The translations under genes and the position numbers were made by a program. Below the pieces are notes generated by a model. The model was not told where the DNA came from. It ran no database searches and saw only the letters and a program-made list of their open reading frames with translations. 64,000 bases of DNA from Aureispira sp. CCB-E (lineage in GTDB: Bacteria; Bacteroidota; Bacteroidia; Chitinophagales; Saprospiraceae). The stretch spans positions 496,001 to 560,000 of the forward strand of contig NZ_CP133671.1 of NCBI RefSeq assembly GCF_031326345.1, in the 5' to 3' direction. Shown in pieces: positions 49,965 through 58,127 of this stretch. The stretch's first letter is position 1; the number at the start of each line of letters is the position of its first letter.

Positions 49965-52352
49965 GTGGGACAAAAAATTGCAGCTACTTATTCCAAACTC
50001 AAAGAATTCGCATCAATCATTATATTGGGGATAGCGATAGCAATTTTTACCTTCCCAAGCATTCACCTTAGTTATAACATCGGTATTGATCCACCTATGA
50101 TGTGGATCTCTAATTTTTTCTTTAATACACAGTGGGAGGTAGCTCAAAATGTCATATTCCCACATGGACCACTTGCTTTTTTAGTTTATCCTACTATCTC
50201 TAATATAGAATTAGCAATTAGCGTAGAAGTCTTGCTCAAGATATTCTTATCAGCTCAATTAGTTCGGTTGATAGACTCTAAAAACTCCTTGCGATGGTTG
50301 ATTGGTTTTGTCGGCGCATATGGAGTTGTTTTGTTATCGAACTTTATTTTCTTACTTATTTTTTCTATTGTATTAAGCTATTGCAATTACTTTGAAACTT
50401 CAACAAAAAGAGATAAATACATAGCTTTATTGCTAACAGGATTTGCCTTTTATATCAAGTCTTATGTTGGGATTATCACCTGTATTATTAGTGGTTCGTT
50501 TTTGTTATACGAAGCCATTGTCAAGAAAAAATACAAGCTTTTTATTGTTGATGCACTAGTCTTGTGGGCATTTATTTTTACACTTTGGCTAGCCATGTAT
50601 GGTACGGGTACTGGTTTTTTTAGATACTGTTTTGGTTTGTTTAATTTAGCACAAGACAATTCTTCTGCGGCAGCGTATTATCCTGTTAACAATTGGTGGT
50701 ATTTAACGCCCTTTTTAATATTTACATTTGGGTATCCTTTGGTGTATCGTTCCAAACGAAGTTTGTTTTTTGCTGCCCTTACTACATTAAGTTTATTTGC
50801 GGCATGGAAGCATGGAATGGCAAGAGAAGACGTTTATCATATTAGAGGAACGTATCATTACGCCATTATAACATTCTTATTATTCTATATTTTTAATCGC
50901 AAACAACAGCTGTCTTTTTTAGTTTTTGCAGGGGTAGCACTGGCACTTTTTAACCTAAATATGCAAAATGCTTATGCTTATCAGGCGAGAACCTATCCAT
51001 TATTGGATGGGGTCGTTAATTTGGTAACTTACATAGAACGTTTGGATGCTATAAAAGTCCATGCCCAAAAAGTTACTCAAAAAAATATAGCGAGTAATCG
51101 ACTGCCTCAAAAAATTGTTCAAGAAATAGGAAATGCAACGGTAGATGTATACCCTTGGGACTATACCATCATTCCTGCCAATGGCTTTAATTTTCAACCA
51201 AGACCTATCTTACAAAGTTATGCAGCTTATACATCTTGGTTGGACTTGCAAGATGCCAATCATTTTAAATCAGATCAAGCGCCAACTTATTTAATTTGGG
51301 ATTTGAATAAAATTACAACGGGCTTGGATATAGGCACGATGTCTAGCTTAGATTATAGACATCTGCTGAATGATGAGCCGCAAACTATGTTGACTTTGCT
51401 CCAACACTACGAGTTGTGGTATCAAGACAAAAATTATTTGGTTTACAAACAACGCAAATACCCTTTACAGACAACTTCAAGTATCATTCGAACCAATCAA
51501 ACGACATGGGGAGAATGGGTAAAGAGTCCTTCTAATATGGCGGGTTTGTTACGAGCAAAACTTTCATTTGATAAGGCTTTGGTACAAAGAATGAAGAGCT
51601 TTTTCTACAAAGACGAGCAGTTTTTTATTTATCTAAAATTTGCGGATCATTCTATCCAAAAATACAGAATTGTGCCCAAAAATGCAGTAGATGGTTTGTG
51701 GATTAACCCATTTGTAATAGATCCAACGCATCCGCACAAGCAAAAAAAGGTTGTTGCCATTGCATTGGATGCCTCAAATAAAAAAATACTTACAGATGCT
51801 TTAACGATAGATTGGGAAATAACAGATTTTGTGAACGCTCCTAATTGCCCCAATTCTTTCTTTGGGAAAAATCAACCTTCTTATGCTACAGTAGCAAAAA
51901 GCATTCAGCTATTTGAATATCCAATGGATAGCTCTTGGACAGACTATCCTAAAAGTGCTCTGACACAAACAGAGGCATTTAGTGGTAAGAACGCTTTTCG
52001 GGTAGAGCCTTCTAATTATTCTTGTTCTTACAAAATAACCTTAGATAGCTCGTGGATTAACCAAAAGATACAAATTAGTACTAGCTGTTGGGTGAAAGGA
52101 GTGGATTTAGAGGCTAGCAAAAAAATATCCTTGGTTACCTCTATTGAGCATGAAAAAGAAAGCTTACTTTGGAAAAATGAAAAACTTTCTACACATTTAT
52201 TGGATGGAACGGCTTGGAATGGTATGACACAGCACCTACAATACACCCCTCAGAAGAAAGGAGAGCAATTGCAGGTTTATTGTTGGAACAATAGTCAACA
52301 ACCTATATTGATAGATGATCTTCAAGTTAGCATTCAATTACTAAAAGACTAA
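49965..52352 (+). CDS. Multi-membrane-spanning protein with C-terminal jelly-roll-like domain
   Basis: A 795-residue protein with a GTG start. N-terminal half: roughly 10 membrane helices (IIILGIAIAIFTFPS, WLIGFVGAYGVVLLSNF, LLTGFAFYIKSYVGIITCII). The loop WEVAQNVIFPHGPLAFLV after the first helix resembles the xFTYGPLGFL loop of a GT-C-like membrane family, so it may transfer sugars from lipid carriers; inference. The C-terminal part, from about 510, is extracytoplasmic, and its last 150 residues hold a beta-sandwich (FRVEPSNYSCSYKITLDSS, QISTSCWVKG, LLWKNEKLS, LQVYCWNN) that is shared with the SGNH protein two genes downstream. First gene of the one-strand glycan locus. Confidence 0.75.
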   Translation: MGQKIAATYSKLKEFASIIILGIAIAIFTFPSIHLSYNIGIDPPMMWISNFFFNTQWEVAQNVIFPHGPLAFLVYPTISNIELAISVEVLLKIFLSAQLVRLIDSKNSLRWLIGFVGAYGVVLLSNFIFLLIFSIVLSYCNYFETSTKRDKYIALLLTGFAFYIKSYVGIITCIISGSFLLYEAIVKKKYKLFIVDALVLWAFIFTLWLAMYGTGTGFFRYCFGLFNLAQDNSSAAAYYPVNNWWYLTPFLIFTFGYPLVYRSKRSLFFAALTTLSLFAAWKHGMAREDVYHIRGTYHYAIITFLLFYIFNRKQQLSFLVFAGVALALFNLNMQNAYAYQARTYPLLDGVVNLVTYIERLDAIKVHAQKVTQKNIASNRLPQKIVQEIGNATVDVYPWDYTIIPANGFNFQPRPILQSYAAYTSWLDLQDANHFKSDQAPTYLIWDLNKITTGLDIGTMSSLDYRHLLNDEPQTMLTLLQHYELWYQDKNYLVYKQRKYPLQTTSSIIRTNQTTWGEWVKSPSNMAGLLRAKLSFDKALVQRMKSFFYKDEQFFIYLKFADHSIQKYRIVPKNAVDGLWINPFVIDPTHPHKQKKVVAIALDASNKKILTDALTIDWEITDFVNAPNCPNSFFGKNQPSYATVAKSIQLFEYPMDSSWTDYPKSALTQTEAFSGKNAFRVEPSNYSCSYKITLDSSWINQKIQISTSCWVKGVDLEASKKISLVTSIEHEKESLLWKNEKLSTHLLDGTAWNGMTQHLQYTPQKKGEQLQVYCWNNSQQPILIDDLQVSIQLLKD

Positions 52353-52383
52353 CAAGACTTAATTGCTACTAAATAGATGAAAC

Positions 52384-53808
52384 GTGCTTTTTAACTCCAT
52401 TGTATTTTTAGTGTTTTTTATTGTTTTCTTTTTGGTCTGGATTTGGGCAAAAAAAGAGGACTTGACTCGTTGGGTTTGCATTGTCGTTTTTTCTTTTGTC
52501 TTTTATGGTTGGTGGGATTGGAGATTTTTGTTTTTGATAGTATTTAGTGGTTTGGTTGATTATGGTGCTGCGCTCAGAATGCAAAAAAGAGACGTTAACA
52601 AGCGTTTTTGGCTGATAATATCCCTCATTGCCAACATCGGAAGTTTAGCAATTTTTAAATACAGTGGTTTTTTGGCAGGAACCATTGATGATATTGCTCT
52701 ATTGTTTGGTGTAAATTGGGATTTGTACAGCCGTTTGCCTAGTTTTTCGCTCATTGTTCCTGTCGGAATTAGTTTTTATACGTTTCAGTCCATGAGCTAC
52801 ACCATAGATGTTTATAGAAACAGATTGCGGGCAACACAAAATATTTGGCACTTTTTTGCTTACTTGTCCATGTTTCCGCAGCTAGTCGCAGGTCCCATTA
52901 TACGAGCCAAAGATATGCTTCAGCAATTGGCAAAAAATCAGCCTGTTGGTGCTGTTGAAATATGGTTGGGGCTTCGGTTGATGGTCTATGGTTTTTTTCA
53001 AAAAATGGTTATTGCAGACAACTTAGCTCCAATTGTAAATCAGTCGTTTTGGAACAACAATACACAACCTTCCTGTATTTATTGGTGGATGGTCATGCTT
53101 GCCTTTTCTTTTCAAATTTACTTTGATTTTGCAGGTTACAGTTCTATTGCAAGAGGTCTAGCTAAACTAATGGGTTATCGATTTAAGAGCAACTTTAACC
53201 ATCCTTACCATGCTATTTCTTTGAGAGATTTTTGGTCGAGATGGCATATTTCATTGTCTACATGGTTTCGAGACTATGTCTATATTCCTTTGGGGGGAAC
53301 TCGAACTTCTAAATGGAAAGGGCATTACAATATGTGGATAACTATGATAGTTTCGGGGTTGTGGCATGGTCCAGCACTTAATTTTATTATTTGGGGCGTT
53401 ATACATGCCCTTTGCCTTAGTGTAGAGCGTCTGACAAAATGGCCTCAATACTTGCATCGTTTTGCAGTTGGAAAAGTAATTGCATTGGGAATAGTATTGT
53501 TTCAAGTAGTAATCGCTTGGGTCTTTTTTAGAGCACCAAGTTTTGAGAAAGCCATGGCTATTCTAGGTAACTTATTTTCTACTAATTTAGAGGGGACGAA
53601 TATTATTATCACACACTATTTTAACACTGTTCTATTTTTAGGGCTGGGGATAGGAATAGAGGTTTGGTATTTTATCAAACGAAGGAACAAAACCTTGCGT
53701 TTAGCGACTAAAACTGTTCTATACGATACGGTTAGTATGTCCGTATTGATTACGGCGTGTATTTATTTCAGAGGACCTGCTTCTGAGTTTATCTATTTTC
53801 AATTCTAA
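52384..53808 (+). CDS. MBOAT family O-acyltransferase
   Basis: A 474-residue multi-pass membrane enzyme with a GTG start that yields the typical opening MLFNSIVFLVFFIVFFLVW. The MBOAT signature is complete: PVGISFYTFQSMSYTIDVYR, FPQLVAGPIIRAKDML, WSRWHISLSTWFRDYVYIPLGG-type block (key parts FWSRWHISLS and YIPLGGTR), and the catalytic His-328 in GLWHGPALNF. Proteins of this AlgI/DltB type pass acetyl (or D-alanyl) groups across the membrane for transfer to extracellular polymers by a partner SGNH protein, which here begins 4 bp downstream. Strongly suggests O-acetylation of a surface glycan. Confidence 0.93.
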   Translation: MLFNSIVFLVFFIVFFLVWIWAKKEDLTRWVCIVVFSFVFYGWWDWRFLFLIVFSGLVDYGAALRMQKRDVNKRFWLIISLIANIGSLAIFKYSGFLAGTIDDIALLFGVNWDLYSRLPSFSLIVPVGISFYTFQSMSYTIDVYRNRLRATQNIWHFFAYLSMFPQLVAGPIIRAKDMLQQLAKNQPVGAVEIWLGLRLMVYGFFQKMVIADNLAPIVNQSFWNNNTQPSCIYWWMVMLAFSFQIYFDFAGYSSIARGLAKLMGYRFKSNFNHPYHAISLRDFWSRWHISLSTWFRDYVYIPLGGTRTSKWKGHYNMWITMIVSGLWHGPALNFIIWGVIHALCLSVERLTKWPQYLHRFAVGKVIALGIVLFQVVIAWVFFRAPSFEKAMAILGNLFSTNLEGTNIIITHYFNTVLFLGLGIGIEVWYFIKRRNKTLRLATKTVLYDTVSMSVLITACIYFRGPASEFIYFQF

Positions 53809-53812
53809 ATTT

Positions 53813-55204
53813 ATGCATACGTACCATCAGAGAATCTTGTATAGCTTAGGTTTGACGCTTGTCTTGTTGGCAATAGGAGGATGGTATTTTCCTTCTATTC
53901 CTACTTCTTCGATGCAGTCCGATTGGTTTTGGAGCAATAAAGTAGCGCCCGATCGATTGTATGACGTAGTTTTTATTGGTGATTCTAGAATTTATAGAGG
54001 AATTAATCCAGAATTGATAGAGGAAGCATTAACAGTGGTCGATACATTGGATGTTTTTAATTATGGATTTTCATCGGCAGGTTTAGATACAGCCTTTATG
54101 AATGTAGGGGCAAGCTTGTTAGATTCTAATTCCAACCGACGCATGATTGTTTTAGGCGTAACGGCTTCTTCTTTGGCAGATGAAAACTTAGCCAATCCAC
54201 ACCATTGGCAAGAAAAAAAACGACATCCTATTGAAATTTGGCAACGCAAAAACATTAATCCTTATTTGAGTTTTTTTGATCCGACCAGCCCAGAGGTGAT
54301 AAGGAACAAAGCCTTGGATAAGAAGTCAGGCTATTATCAAGTGTATAAATCTAATGGTTGGATTGCTTCTGATAAATTACCAAGAGACGAATGGATTGAA
54401 TATTGGCATATTCAAAATACCTATCCCAAAGTCGAGTTTAGTACCGCTGTTCGAGAGAATTTAATACAAAAAGTAGCAGCATGGGAAGCCGAAGGAATAG
54501 AAGTATTTGGATTTCGACCTCCTGCCGCAGCGCATTTTGAAGCAATAGAAATGCAATATTATCCCGAAAAAGCGATCAAAACTCAGTTTGAAGCTGTGGG
54601 CGGAACTTGGATTGACATTCCTAACCGCACTAGTTATGTTACCTATGATGGGAATCATTTGGAGGAACAATCTGCAAGGAGGCTATCGACATTTATTGGT
54701 GAGCAAATGAAGGCAGAGTTAATAAAAGAAGATCAAGTGTTGTTAAGGAATAGTGTCTTAGATTTTGAAACGCCACCACCACCATATTGGAGCTCTTATG
54801 AGCCTAAATTGTTGCAAAACAAACAGGTATTTAAAGGTGCTACTGCTTATACCGTAAACGCTCAAACCTATTCTTGTACATATACTTATCCTTTAGACTC
54901 CTTTCTTGATCAAAATCTATATATTAGTACCTCTTGTTGGATGAAAGTAGGGCAGGAGCAGATTTCCCAAACGGCAACAGCTTTGCTGGTCTTTTCTATT
55001 CAAAATGAACAGGAAACTATTTTGTGGAGAGGGGAACGTCTACTAGAGCAAAGTTTAAACCCCAATAAATGGAATCAACTCAAAGTGGCTGATGCATACC
55101 CCAATACCTTGGCAGGGTGTACGTTGAAAGTTTATGTTTGGAATAAGGGAACAACGGATGTTATTATTGATCAATTGAAACTAGAGATATTTGTAGATAA
55201 ATAA
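53813..55204 (+). CDS. Membrane-anchored SGNH-type acyltransferase with C-terminal jelly roll
   Basis: A 463-residue protein with an N-terminal membrane anchor (SLGLTLVLLAIGGWYF). The SGNH/DltD-AlgX-like domain at about 45-305 has the nucleophile Ser-58 in FIGDSRIYRG and the Asp-279/His-282 pair in YDGNHLEE. The last 130 residues are a beta-sandwich (YSCTYTYPLDS, YISTSCWMKV, ILWRGERLLEQ, LKVYVWNKG) matching the C-terminal domain of the first gene of the locus; such a fold often binds carbohydrate. It overlaps the MBOAT unit in function: it would accept the acyl group passed by the MBOAT and place it on glycan. Spaced 4 bp from the MBOAT gene, so translationally linked. Confidence 0.85.
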   Translation: MHTYHQRILYSLGLTLVLLAIGGWYFPSIPTSSMQSDWFWSNKVAPDRLYDVVFIGDSRIYRGINPELIEEALTVVDTLDVFNYGFSSAGLDTAFMNVGASLLDSNSNRRMIVLGVTASSLADENLANPHHWQEKKRHPIEIWQRKNINPYLSFFDPTSPEVIRNKALDKKSGYYQVYKSNGWIASDKLPRDEWIEYWHIQNTYPKVEFSTAVRENLIQKVAAWEAEGIEVFGFRPPAAAHFEAIEMQYYPEKAIKTQFEAVGGTWIDIPNRTSYVTYDGNHLEEQSARRLSTFIGEQMKAELIKEDQVLLRNSVLDFETPPPPYWSSYEPKLLQNKQVFKGATAYTVNAQTYSCTYTYPLDSFLDQNLYISTSCWMKVGQEQISQTATALLVFSIQNEQETILWRGERLLEQSLNPNKWNQLKVADAYPNTLAGCTLKVYVWNKGTTDVIIDQLKLEIFVDK

Positions 55205-55288
55205 CAATCAAATTTGTTAGAGGCAATTGCTACCAGTAAGTTGCTTGAATAGTATCAACTAAAGCTTTGGTTTTGAAAATCACGAAAA

Positions 55289-57085
55289 ATGAAATTAAAT
55301 GACCAGTACCAAAAGATCAATGATTGGTTGACTCATATTGCCTTTGGTATTTGGGCGGTATTGGCGTTGTGGTTTTTTCAGGAGCGCTTGTATAGCGATT
55401 CGGGATTTTTTCTTTCTAAAGTCGTGCACTACGAAAGTTTTTGGATGGAACTGAATCGGTTTATGCGTATTTTCTCTCAATGGCTACCATTGATCTGCAT
55501 CAAACTAGGGTTGCCGCTCAAAATTGTTCTATTAGCCTATTCGGTGGGGCATGTCCTCTTCTTTTACGCCATTTATTGGATCGGGCGTTATTGCTGGAAT
55601 AATCATCAAATAGGGTGGTTACTAGTCGGGACTCAAACCATAGGTATTTTACATGGTTTTTGTGCTCCAGGGTTTGAATTGTATTATGCAAGTGGCTTTT
55701 TAGCATTATTTGCTATTGTCTTAAATACCAATGACTTTTCAAAGAAACACCAACTCTATATGTTTCTTTTGGTGATAACAATGGTGATCAATTATCAGTT
55801 GATTATTTTTATGATAGGAGGCATTCTACTCTTGCATTTTGCAAGGTACAAATTTCAATATTGGAAACAATACGTACTAGTATTATTGGCTGTTATAACC
55901 TGTTTTGTGATAAAGCAATGTTTGACAGCGCACAGTTACGAAATTGCAAAAATGGAGCAATTTGTACTCAATCTCACCGAGCGAGGTTATAATTATGGAT
56001 GGAACAACTATGTGAAGCCATTATTTAGTTTCTATGGAATGTATTACAAAGAAGTATGGATTATTGCCTTAATTACCTTTGGATTCTATATTAAGGAACG
56101 CCGTTATGGGATCGCTATCGGATATTTAATTTTCTTGATCTTAACTCAATATATTATTGCTTTAACTTATCCTGGTATTCGCCATTCTAGATACCAAGAA
56201 CAGTGCTATTATCCATTGATTTTTGTTGCCTGTTATCCATTGTTTATGGATTTGAGTACTCGATTCACAAAGAAAGGAAAACAATGGTTTAGTATTGCCA
56301 TTTTTAGTCTTATACTCTATCGATTTGTGTTAATTTCTATGGCTATTGAGCCCTTTACACATCGAGTGAATTATATGCATCGTGTCATTGAAACAGCCCA
56401 GAACATGGAGGGGAATAAATTTATTATGCGAGAAGATTGGTGGAACCCAGGATTTTGTGAGCCAAGTTTTACGTTAGGAATGGAATCAATGTTATTATTT
56501 GGGTTGAACCCTGACCGAAAAACCATTCAGATAATCAGAGATACAGAATGGTTATGGCAAGATTCTGCGAATATGCAGACATTGCAAGATACAAATTTGT
56601 ACTTGTTTACTTATCGGAGTTTTTATGATCGAACGGATAGCATTTATCAGCACAAGAGTGTTAATAAAAAATATTTTAACTTTCCATCAGGAAAATACCG
56701 CTACCTGAACGGATGGGTACCAAAGCTAGATAGTATAGAGACATTGAGAAAGTTTCTGACGATAAAGACCTATCCTAAGGGACCCTATCCAAGCAATAGC
56801 ACAGAGAATATTTTAATCAAATTGACAAATATTGGTTCAAAATCGCTAAATTCAGATCAAATTAGAGTCGCTTATCATTGGTGGAAGGATGGAAAGGTAT
56901 TTGATTGGGAAGGAAATAGAAACCCTTTGGAGGTGGACTTACTAGCTCAAAGTGATTATTATCAATATATTTGGGTCAAAATGCCAGAGGAGCCAGGGCA
57001 GTATGAACTACAAGTAGATGTTATTGCAGGTCCGATATTAGGATGGATGCTATATCCTGCGAGAGTTCCTATTGTGGTTAATTAA
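55289..57085 (+). CDS. Multi-membrane-spanning protein with C-terminal Ig-like domain
   Basis: A 598-residue protein with about nine membrane helices (FGIWAVLALWFFQ, IVLLAYSVGHVLFFYAIYW, LYMFLLVITMVINYQLIIF) up to residue about 355, then an extracytoplasmic part. The final 95 residues form a beta domain with a pattern (RVAYHWWKDGKVFDWEGN, NPLEVDLLAQSD, EEPGQYELQVDVI, GWMLY) that resembles an Ig-like domain common next to glycosyltransferases. No DXD or acidic catalytic loop is convincing, and it lacks the jelly-roll of the neighbours. It could be a GT-C-like enzyme or polymer-handling component. Same strand as the MBOAT/SGNH genes. Confidence 0.72.
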   Translation: MKLNDQYQKINDWLTHIAFGIWAVLALWFFQERLYSDSGFFLSKVVHYESFWMELNRFMRIFSQWLPLICIKLGLPLKIVLLAYSVGHVLFFYAIYWIGRYCWNNHQIGWLLVGTQTIGILHGFCAPGFELYYASGFLALFAIVLNTNDFSKKHQLYMFLLVITMVINYQLIIFMIGGILLLHFARYKFQYWKQYVLVLLAVITCFVIKQCLTAHSYEIAKMEQFVLNLTERGYNYGWNNYVKPLFSFYGMYYKEVWIIALITFGFYIKERRYGIAIGYLIFLILTQYIIALTYPGIRHSRYQEQCYYPLIFVACYPLFMDLSTRFTKKGKQWFSIAIFSLILYRFVLISMAIEPFTHRVNYMHRVIETAQNMEGNKFIMREDWWNPGFCEPSFTLGMESMLLFGLNPDRKTIQIIRDTEWLWQDSANMQTLQDTNLYLFTYRSFYDRTDSIYQHKSVNKKYFNFPSGKYRYLNGWVPKLDSIETLRKFLTIKTYPKGPYPSNSTENILIKLTNIGSKSLNSDQIRVAYHWWKDGKVFDWEGNRNPLEVDLLAQSDYYQYIWVKMPEEPGQYELQVDVIAGPILGWMLYPARVPIVVN

Positions 57086-57158
57086 GTAAACCCTAAAACA
57101 AATCTAACAATAGCATTGTAGATATTCGTCCGCTTATTTATTAATATTTATTATAAGA

Positions 57159-57965
57159 ATGAACCTAAAATATTTTATAAAAGTAATTTTGGCAATTCCT
57201 TTTCTTCCTATTATGTACTTTCAAGCAAGGGCAATCAAAGCAAAATTTCCTAAATTGCCAGAAGCAGAAGGGAGCAATGGATTGGCTTCAGGAAGTCTTG
57301 ATAAAAGACTGAGGGTTTTAGCAATTGGAGAAAGTTCTATAGCAGGAGTTGGCGTAAAAACGCATGAAGAAGGTTTTACAGGTACTTTGGCTAGAGAGCT
57401 AGCGGCTTTTTTTAACATCAATGTAGAATGGAAAGTATACGCTAAACGAGGTTTTACAGCCAAAAAAGTTGAGGAAATGCTTGTGCCTCAGATTACCGAA
57501 AAGGAATTTGATTTGGTCGTAATTGGGCTTGGCGGAAACGATACGTTTCAATTGAACAATCCTTCGAGATGGAAAAAAGATGTTCAACGGCTTATACACT
57601 CTCTTAAGAAGAAGTTTAATGATGCTCCGATTGTGTTTATTAATATGCCCCCAATCAAAGAACTTCCTGCTTTTACCAAAACAATTAAAATGGTTCTGGG
57701 CAGTTTGGAGAAGATGTTGGGAGAAGAGTTAGATAAGTTGGTTCGTTTGCATAAAAATACGTATTATTATTCCAATCGAATTACGATGAACGATTGGCGA
57801 AAACGCTTTAATGTGCCCTCTGAGAACGCTATATTTTTTAGCGATGGCGTACATCCGTCCAAATTGGCATACCAAGTCTGGGCTCGCGATGTTGCTGGCT
57901 TTATTAGAACACATCCTCAATTAAGTGCTGCTTTAAATTGGATTGGAAAGAATCAAAGAACGTAA
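57159..57965 (+). CDS. SGNH/GDSL hydrolase family protein
   Basis: A 268-residue protein with an N-terminal hydrophobic helix (FIKVILAIPFLPIMYF) that could anchor it to the membrane. The four SGNH blocks are present: block I AIGESSIAGVG (nucleophile Ser about 59), the Gly block in KRGFTAKKV, block III VVIGLGGNDTF, and block V FFSDGVHPS with Asp and His. Enzymes of this family are esterases or acyl transferases on sugars. Given its neighbours, removal or rearrangement of acetyl groups is a reasonable guess. A 154-bp inverted-repeat-bounded gap follows. Confidence 0.85.
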   Translation: MNLKYFIKVILAIPFLPIMYFQARAIKAKFPKLPEAEGSNGLASGSLDKRLRVLAIGESSIAGVGVKTHEEGFTGTLARELAAFFNINVEWKVYAKRGFTAKKVEEMLVPQITEKEFDLVVIGLGGNDTFQLNNPSRWKKDVQRLIHSLKKKFNDAPIVFINMPPIKELPAFTKTIKMVLGSLEKMLGEELDKLVRLHKNTYYYSNRITMNDWRKRFNVPSENAIFFSDGVHPSKLAYQVWARDVAGFIRTHPQLSAALNWIGKNQRT

Positions 57966-57972
57966 TTGGATT

Positions 57973-58126
57973 TAAGTATGAAGTCACAATTAATATTGTA
58001 ATACCTTTAGGAGACATTCTGTCTCTTGTTGCATTGAAAAAACAAGGCTAGAGCTGCGTTTTTTGCCTCATAACAAGCATAAATTCTAGATAAATCTGAT
58101 TTAAACCAATTATAACTTCATACTTA
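57973..58126. repeat. Intergenic element with 12-bp terminal inverted repeats
   Basis: TAAGTATGAAGT (57973-57984) and ACTTCATACTTA (58115-58126) are perfect inverted repeats; a further four bases (AATT) pair after a 3-bp mismatch. The 154-bp unit starts 7 bp after the SGNH gene and ends directly before the GT39 start codon. A small inner hairpin GAGAC/GTCTC is near the centre. No coding content. Confidence 0.6.
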
Positions 58127-58127
58127 C

